Shown here: positions 55,973 through 64,000 of the stretch, in pieces
Layout of the letters: each line of letters opens with the position of its first letter
Numbering within the stretch: position 1 is the first letter of the stretch
The notes under the pieces: generated by a model
Database searches by the model: none
Seen by the model: the letters and a program-made list of their open reading frames with translations, nothing else
What the model was told of the DNA's origin: nothing
Assembly: GCA_036785325.1 (NCBI GenBank)
Contig: JAXIVH010000080.1
Span: forward strand, 491,571-555,570
DNA: 64,000 nt
DNA from: Urophycis tenuis
Taxonomy: Eukaryota > Chordata > Actinopteri > Gadiformes > Phycidae
Direction of reading: 5' to 3'
Position numbers and translations under genes: made by a program

Positions 55973-57082
55973 ATGGATTTCAACGGGAGCCGAGGATACG
56001 GGTTCCCGGGTCCGACCGGGTTCCCCGAGAACGCGAGCGGCGACTACGACGACTACCTGCAGGAGCCGGACGCCAGCAAGATCATCATCCCGTCCATCTA
56101 CGCGCTGGTCTGCTGCGTGGGCCTCACGGGCAACGCCATGGTCATCTACGTGATCCTCAAGTACGCCAAGATGAAGACCGCCACCAACATCTACATCCTG
56201 AACCTGGCCATCGCCGACGAGCTCTTCATGCTGAGCGTGCCCTTCCTCGCCACGTCGGCCGCCGTGCGCCACTGGCCCTTCGGCTCGCTGATGTGCCGCC
56301 TGGTGCTGAGCGTGGACGGCATCAACATGTTCACCTCCATCTTCTGCCTGACGGTGCTGAGCGTGGACCGCTACGTGGCCGTGGTGCACCCCATCAAGGC
56401 CGCGCGCTACCGCCGGCCCACCGTGGCCAAGGTGGTCAACGTGTGCGTGTGGGCGCTCTCCCTACTGGTCATCCTGCCCATCATCGTGTTCGCCGACACC
56501 GTGCCGGCGCCCGACGGCGGCGTGGACTGCAACTTCCTGTGGCCCGACGCGGCGTGGTCCGAGGCCTTCGTGGTGTACACCTTCCTGCTGGGGTTCCTGC
56601 TGCCCGTGGGCGCCATCTGCCTGTGCTACTGCCTGATGGTGGCGCGCATGCGCGCGGTGGGCCTCAAGGCCGGCTGGCTGCAGCGCCGGCGCTCCGAGAA
56701 GAAGATCACGCGCATGGTGCTGCTGGTGGTGGCGGTGTTCGTGCTGTGCTGGATGCCCTTCTACGTGGTGCAGCTGGTCAGCGTGTTCCACCGGCCGCCC
56801 GACCCCATGGTCACGCAGCTCTTCGTCATCCTCAGCTACCTCAACAGCGGCGCCAACCCCATCCTGTACGGCTTCGTGTCGGACAACTTCCGCCGCTCCT
56901 TCCAGCGCATCGTCTGCTTCCGCTGGCTGGAGTCGGGCCTGGACGGCGAGCCGGTGGACTACTGCGCCGTGGCGCTGCGCCGGCAGGCCACCTGCGGCCC
57001 CGCCGACTTCCCCAAGGACTGCGCGGCCTCCGACCTGGTGTTCCGCAATGGGACGTGCACCTCGAGGACCACCACCCTGTGA
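55973..57082 (+). CDS. sstr1: Somatostatin receptor, type-1-like (369 aa, single exon)
   Basis: An intact class A G-protein-coupled receptor that would couple somatostatin to Gi/o at the plasma membrane. The N-tail has glycosylation sites N4-G-S and N20-A-S. TM1 includes G53-N54, TM2 the L-A-I-A-D82 motif. C108 and C186 form the expected extracellular disulphide. D115 is the ligand-lysine contact. The D-R-Y box is at 132-134 followed by V-A-V-V-H-P. TM6 has C-W-M-P (259-262) and Q267. TM7 has N-P-I-L-Y (295-299). C315 is a likely palmitoylation site. The tail ends F-R-N-G-T-C-T-S-R-T-T-T-L, a type-1-like terminus and PDZ ligand, unlike type 4. Length and the single exon fit the family. The first ATG is well placed before the N-tail. 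The third codon positions are strongly G/C. Which teleost paralogue (1a/1b, or the related type 6) is unresolved. Confidence 0.93.
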   Translation: MDFNGSRGYGFPGPTGFPENASGDYDDYLQEPDASKIIIPSIYALVCCVGLTGNAMVIYVILKYAKMKTATNIYILNLAIADELFMLSVPFLATSAAVRHWPFGSLMCRLVLSVDGINMFTSIFCLTVLSVDRYVAVVHPIKAARYRRPTVAKVVNVCVWALSLLVILPIIVFADTVPAPDGGVDCNFLWPDAAWSEAFVVYTFLLGFLLPVGAICLCYCLMVARMRAVGLKAGWLQRRRSEKKITRMVLLVVAVFVLCWMPFYVVQLVSVFHRPPDPMVTQLFVILSYLNSGANPILYGFVSDNFRRSFQRIVCFRWLESGLDGEPVDYCAVALRRQATCGPADFPKDCAASDLVFRNGTCTSRTTTL

Positions 57083-57512
57083 GGGTGGTGTGGGGGGGGG
57101 GGGGGTCCGGACTGATGGACGGGCGGGCAGGCGGGGGGGGCGGGGGGGGGGGGGGGGGGTTTGCATGGCGGCGCCTGTCGCGGCGCCGAGGAACAAGGGG
57201 TCAGCGCCGGGGACTCTGGACTCTGATTGATGAAACGCACTGAATGGGTTGTTTTTAAGGGGGGGCTGTGGTGGGGGGGGCCGTGTAAGTAGAAACTAAA
57301 TGTGAATTCACTCGTTTTCTGCACAGAACTGTGACAGGGACTGATGACTGACCTTTAGCGTAAAAGAATCCAAAACGCACAGATGGATATTAATGTCGAA
57401 TCAGGATTTTCCATGTCAGGGCTGGACAGGCTAGTGCCAGGAATACGAGAAAGTCAAATTCATTTAATTGTGTCAATTATGTGGGATACCTGTGTGTACT
57501 ACAGAATATGTG
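57083..57512. other. sstr1 3' region with G-runs
   Basis: Several G-runs (57091-57104, 57136-57160) just after the stop codon. No AATAAA was noticed within 200 bp. Confidence 0.4.
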
Positions 57513-57514
57513 TG

Positions 57515-57565
<51 letters not shown>
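57513..57565. repeat. (GT)n microsatellite
   Basis: About 26 GT units. Confidence 0.95.
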
Positions 57566-57568
<3 letters not shown>

Positions 57569-58081
57569 ATTTGTGAACCCGTTTCTCAGAATGTCAACTG
57601 GCTTTCAAACGCAACTCTGCTCATGAGTGATGGGCAGCCAGCATTATCCGAAATAATTACAGGAAAACTGAAAGGACACGAAGGTTGGTCTCCTGGTTCA
57701 GAAAGACAAACCAGTACATTGGCTATTTGTGTTCACACCTCCAGGGAAGGTGTTAGGTTGTAGCTCTAGTGTGTGTGCGTGCGCGTCTGCGTGTGTGCGT
57801 GTCCGTGACTATTCTCTCTCTTGTTTTTTCTGTCGTGGATGCGTTGTCACGGGGCTCCTGGTCCTTCTTCGTCTTCTTCTTCTTCTTCTTCTACTTCTGC
57901 TGCTGAAAGCGACACGCTTGTTGAAATGATTTTGTGCCGACCACCTCCCTGAGGGAGCTCCGTGGGGGACGACTCGGGGGGGGGGGGGGGGGGGCTTCGC
58001 CTCGTCCTCCGAGCCCTGAGTCGTGTTCTGCCGGCGTCCACCTCGGAGCATCGCGGCAAACACCGCAGTGGACAGAGCTTA

Positions 58082-58571
58082 AGGCTGGGTTATGCTTCGT
58101 TTATGCTTCCGCGTCGACGCAACGCTGGGGGGTTGCGGACCCTTTACGGACCCTTTACGTCCTTGACGTGCACCTCCCAAAAATCCTAGACGCGCGTCGA
58201 GGCGACGCAACCCCAACGCAGCGGCTTTGGCTGTGATTGGTCCGCGAACCACATTCACTGGAGATCGCTTTTCCGGTTTCCACTCGTAAACACCGCCACG
58301 GTGTGATAAATGCTTCGACTGATTGGCGACAACATATATATATATATATATATTGTTTGCCTTAATTTCTGTAAACTTTTTTTTTTACTCCTTAGTAATC
58401 CTTATGTAATGACCAGAATGGTCATTCTGGTCCCTACCGGTGTGGCATTGAATTGCATTTCGACACGTAAACCCCACGCAGAACCATCACGGGCTCATGA
58501 CTGCGTCCGAGCAACTGCGTGGCCATTGCGTGATCACTACGTAATCCCTACGCGGAAGCATAACCCAGCCT
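58082..58571. mobile_element. PIF/Harbinger-type MITE (490 bp), TSD TTA
   Basis: The left end AGGCTGGGTTATGCTTC and right inverse GAAGCATAACCCAGCCT match exactly. TTA flanks both ends (58079-58081, 58572-58574). The sub-terminal CTTCCGCGT/ACGCGGAAG also pairs. Interior bases 58188-58252 match about 6862-6930, showing that a related copy or fragment lies there. Confidence 0.92.
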
Positions 58572-59103
58572 TTACGCCGGGAAACACTCACTGCATATTA
58601 TTACGAAGCAATGTTTTTTTTGTGCGTGTGTGTGTTTGCTCTGTTTCTACGCGTTTCTGTTCCGTTGTCACGTGTCAACGCGGGGTTACCTACGCTGCTG
58701 TGAAAGACGATGAAAAAAAAAAAAAAGATAAATAAATGAACTTGCCGATGTGATTATTGTGGAGGACTTGAACGGGGGGGAAATGCAATGGTAGAAATTA
58801 GTATCACTATTATTTAAATCTAATTCAAGCCTCGTTATTAGCATTGACAAGTGTCACGGTTTCTTATAATTGACGCCATGAGAAGGCGTTCTCACCAACT
58901 CGTCGCTGACAGCATTGGCGCTATTTGTGGAAGGCACTTCCTGAACATCTGTGACAATTAAAAAGAGTTTTGAAGAGTACACCGTCACCCCTTACAGGAG
59001 AGCAACATGTCGCTTAGCGACAGCTCAGCCTTCCGCTCACACTGCACATCAATAATTAGCAATAGTTCAGTGTAATCAATCACCCCCTAGAGCTCCCCAT
59101 CAC

Positions 59104-59132
59104 ACACGTACACACACACATATGCACGCACG

Positions 59133-59188
<56 letters not shown>

Positions 59189-59250
59189 TCACAAACACAC
59201 ACACACACACACACACCCACACACAGACACACACACACTAACACACACAC
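59104..59250. repeat. (CA)n microsatellite
   Basis: CA repeats with GC and TC interruptions. Confidence 0.95.
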
Positions 59251-61064
<1,814 letters not shown>

Positions 61065-61101
61065 TTACATGTTACATGTTTTCCACTTTCCAACACACAC
61101 A

Positions 61102-61143
<42 letters not shown>

Positions 61144-61525
61144 TAGTGAGACATTGTTAAGAGTAAGGCAGCAGTAGAGGTTATGGTGTTGGACTCCCCA
61201 TTACAGACCGTGGCTGAGGAGTATTTTAACAAGCTGTGCGCAGGGCCAGAGCTCTGAATGTGTCACTGTTTACTACTGACTCTAAACAGCCCACCGGCGG
61301 GCAGACTCACCTTAACCGTTACCAAAAGGAACACATATTTTAAAAGCCCCAAGGCTGGGTGTTGTTATTCAAGCAGCCTGTGATCCTATGCTGCATGCCA
61401 TTACCTCTCTCGGCCCACTTTCCAGTCTCTCTCCACTCATAAAGGCATAGCAATAATCTATCTAATTATTATATTAGCTAATGATGATGATGATGCACTC
61501 GTCAAAATATGCATATATGAACGTA

Positions 61526-61526
<1 letters not shown>

Positions 61527-61564
<38 letters not shown>

Positions 61565-61892
61565 CAGCGCGTGCGTGTGCACGTGTGTGTGTGTGGGTGT
61601 GTGTGCGTGTGTCTGTGTGTGTGTGCGCGTGTGGGTGTGTGTGTGTGTCTGTGTGTGTCTGCATGTGTGTGTGTCTGTGCTTGTGCGTGTGTGTGCGCTT
61701 GTGTGTGCGTGTGTCTGTGTGTGTGTGTGCGCGCGCTTGTGTTTGCGTGTGTGTGTGTGCGTGTGTGTGTGCGTGTGTCTGTGTGTGTGTGTGTGTGTGT
61801 GTGTATATGCATGTGTGTGTGTCTGTGCTTGTGCGTGTGTGTGCGGCCTGTGTGTGTGTGTGTGTGCGTGTGTGCATCTGTTTGTGCGTGTG
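61527..61892. repeat. Compound (GT)n/(GC)n microsatellite, ~365 bp
   Basis: GT units mixed with GC, TCTG and GTGCGC blocks. Alternating purine-pyrimidine DNA of this kind is prone to Z-DNA. Confidence 0.97.
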
Positions 61893-62334
61893 CTCGTGCA
61901 CCACTGACTCCCAGCGACTGCGTCAGTCCCACTCCTGTTAATAGATTTAACAAGCCGTTTAGAAAGGAAACATTAAAACTTAACTTCACCGCGGCTGTGG
62001 CTTTTACAGCGCGCGGCGCTGCTCCCGGGCCAATTTGTTCACCGGTGGCCTTTAAGTGTTCCTGCAGCGGCGAGGCGCTGCAGTTGGGGCGTCTCAACAA
62101 AACACAACATTTTCTCCATTATCCCTTTCTTCCTATTTTTTTCTTTCCGAATACCTCGAGAGGCGCCGCGTCTTCCGTGGACGCGCTAAGTGGTGCCAGA
62201 GTCGCAGCCGGCGAGAGGCAAAGTGTTTGAGCGTCATTAGCGAGGGCTAATTCTCCTCCAGCTCCGGGGTCCCGCTGCCTCCCTGAGGTTCCCCCCCGCC
62301 GCCGCCGCCACCAAGCGGTGTCGCTTGTGATGGA

Positions 62335-62805
62335 CGAGGGGCTAAGATGGCGGACGGGGGGCTAAGATGGCCGAGGGGGGGCAAAGATGGCCGAAGGGGG
62401 CTAAGATGGCCGAGGGGGGCAAAGATGGCCGACGGGGGGGGCTAAGATGGCAGAGGGGGGCAAAGATAGCCGACGGGGGGCAAAGATGGCCAACGGGGGG
62501 GCAAAGATGGCCAACAGGGGGCTAAGATGGCCGACGGGGGCAAAGATGGCTGATGGAGGGCTAAGATGGCCAACAGGGGGCTAAGATAGCCGACGGGGGG
62601 CAAAGATGGCCAACAGGGGGCTAAGATGGCCGACGGGGGCAAAAGATGGCCGACGGGGGGCTAAGATGGCCGACGGGGGCAAAGATGGCCGACGGGGGCA
62701 AAGATGGCCGACGGGGGCAAAGATTGCCAAAGGGGGGCTAAGATGGCCAACGGGGGGCTAAGATGGCCAAGGGGGGCAAAGATGGCCGACGGGCGGCAAC
62801 GAAGG
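62335..62805 (+). repeat. Minisatellite of ~18-21-bp units containing a YY1-like AAGATGGC motif
   Basis: About 23 consecutive units alternate between GGGGCTAAGATGGCCGAC and GGGGGCAAAGATGGCCGAC forms. About 20 keep AAGATGGC; the variants are AGATAGC (twice) and AGATTGC (once). GCCATCTT, the reverse strand, fits the known YY1 consensus. Unit length varies through the G-run. Confidence 0.92.
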
Positions 62806-63366
62806 CATTACTCGCCCAATTGCTCCCAAATCACAGGTTTTGACTCTGACCTGGAGCACCTTTGAAATGTGTGTTTGTTCCCTGACGTTGGAGTTGGTTG
62901 TCCGGACCACCCAACGTCGGCGTGAGCACACGTCTCACCCCTCTTTCAGAAAAATATGAATATTAATGTTGTCTCGGCAAATGACGGCTGGATTTGTCGC
63001 TAAGGGATGCATTTAATCGCTGTGAAGCGTATTGCAGACAGAACTTTCAAAAGACCTCATCACTGTGTGTCACCACAGTGTCCTTGTTGCACATTTTTGG
63101 TCTTAATTCATTTTAAAAAGAAAAGAAAAAGAGATTCCTCTCATTATGGTCTCTGTAATTATAGCTTTGTTGATTGCTTGCGCTACGGCGGAGCCCTCGT
63201 TCATGTTCAAACGGTCAAACGATACGCAGTCGGAGACTAATTAGGGCCGGGCGACGAGCCGGCGTGAGATAAGCAACGGGGGATGGATATTCGAGACGCG
63301 TACGAAGGCCAAACAACGCCTCCCGCCTGCCGAGAGTGCGGCTCCCTGTTTGAGTGAGAGTCTCAG

Positions 63367-64000
63367 GGCCTCATTTACTAACAGAATTGCGTCCATTTCT
63401 AGCGTAATTTGCGGGTAAAATAGGCGCAAAAACATGGAACCGTATTTACTAACGTGGCGCAATGGGGTAAATGCGCAAATAGCCTGCCTCTGAAGAGGCG
63501 ATAGGCAAGTTGCGCATCCCGCCTCATATATATGCATAAATGGGAGTGTATCAGGGGAAGTGGGAGTGAATCGCAAAGAGCTGGGAGGTAACGCGTTAAG
63601 TGCGCCTTATTATGTATTGCGTGGTATTTACTAAGATTGCCTGAGAAGTGCGCTACTCGAATTGGAGCGCAAATCTCCGCCTCATAAAAGCAGGTGTAAA
63701 CCAGGAAGCGGGTTTTGCTTGAGCCTGTAAACAAGGACATGGCAGCTGTTGTAAGAGCAAGAAGAAGACACCGACAAAGGCACCGCGCCGATCAGCGACC
63801 ACTTCCTGGTCGCTGATCGGCGCGGAACTTTTGTTTTCTTTTTCTTGGATCGTCCATGGTTACGCAAACACGCAGACCCATTCTTCCTTCTTTTAACGGT
63901 GCGCTAATTACACTAGGGCGGAGTATGGCGCTGATTGCCTGATGAAGTACGGGTTTTGATAAATACAACGTAAAGTGCGGTGACGAATGCTGCGCAAATA
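63367..64000. mobile_element. Harbinger-like MITE, left part (right end beyond window)
   Basis: GGGCCTCATTTACTAACAGA at 63367 is the same TIR style as 12190 and 33510. It contains repeated TTGCGC/GCGCAA motifs and TATTTACTAA repeats. A strong hairpin lies at 63783-63825. The right end is not in the window. Confidence 0.6.
63783..63825. repeat. Perfect 19-bp-arm hairpin
   Basis: Arm CCGCGCCGATCAGCGACCA, loop CTTCC, inverse arm. Confidence 0.92.

Noticed and set aside
55906..57243. 445-aa plus-strand frame and 244-aa minus-strand frame overlapping the receptor gene
   Set aside because: They are shadows of the GC-rich sstr1 coding sequence; only the 369-aa frame has the receptor motifs.
62442..62642. 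Repetitive Pro/Leu minus-strand frame in the minisatellite
   Set aside because: A by-product of the roughly 18-21-bp unit; no start context or conservation evidence.

Overview
This is vertebrate nuclear DNA, almost certainly from a ray-finned (teleost) fish. The evidence is an intact somatostatin-receptor gene in a single exon, a recognisable csKMT/METTL12 gene with a short intron, U1 snRNA-type and tRNA-type sequences, and a dense mix of fish-type transposons (CR1/L2-like LINEs, hAT, PIF/Harbinger, Kolobok, Ty3/gypsy) with long AC/GT and CT microsatellites. The species cannot be told from the window.

Region 1-39.5 kb is a transposon graveyard with repeated nesting, which target-site duplications (TSDs) allow to be dissected. 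From left to right: (a) the 5' half of a Ty3/gypsy element on the minus strand (LTR 1880-2231, gag 728-1849, protease/RT running off the left edge); (b) a Harbinger transposase pseudogene (2335-6642) split by a short-TIR element (2600-5353), itself split by a LINE; (c) a 3.9-kb element with CATAGACATCC termini and an 8-bp TSD (7468-11403) holding an hAT element (7634-9057); (d) a Harbinger-like element (12190-14399) holding LINE tail DNA holding an hAT element (12733-13704); (e) an hAT element (15209-16806) holding a solo LTR (15332-16180); (f) a TTAA-flanked Kolobok element (17798-21834) with a THAP-transposase gene on the plus strand and a gene resembling the P2X7-receptor C-terminal cysteine domain on the minus strand; (g) an L2/CR1-like LINE (22546-~32620, minus) interrupted by a 6.7-kb Harbinger element (24776-31517) with both its transposase and its Myb-like gene, and a ZBED-type hAT element (28138-29967) inside an intron of that Myb-like gene; (h) U1 snRNA copies at 32623-32719 and 33274-33437; (i) a Harbinger-type element with terminal inverted repeats of about 400 bp (33510-35729); (j) a Ty3 integrase fragment and a fold-back repeat (36.8-39.4 kb).

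Region 39.9-47 kb contains the first host gene, csKMT (40027-41072, plus; mitochondrial citrate-synthase lysine methyltransferase), which appears to carry two reading-frame breaks. It is followed by a 126-bp tandem array of tRNA-like units, further tRNA-like sequences, a well-folded tRNA-Lys(TTT), and a broken B30.2/SPRY exon.

Region 47-64 kb is poor in transposons and rich in microsatellites and long G/C homopolymers. It contains the intact sstr1-type receptor gene (55973-57082), a CpG-rich stretch at about 48.8-49.3 kb that could be a promoter or first exon, one MITE (58082-58571), and a minisatellite of about 23 units (62335-62805) whose unit contains a YY1-like AAGATGGC motif. The two host genes show no sign of functional linkage. 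Most of the window's coding content belongs to selfish elements.
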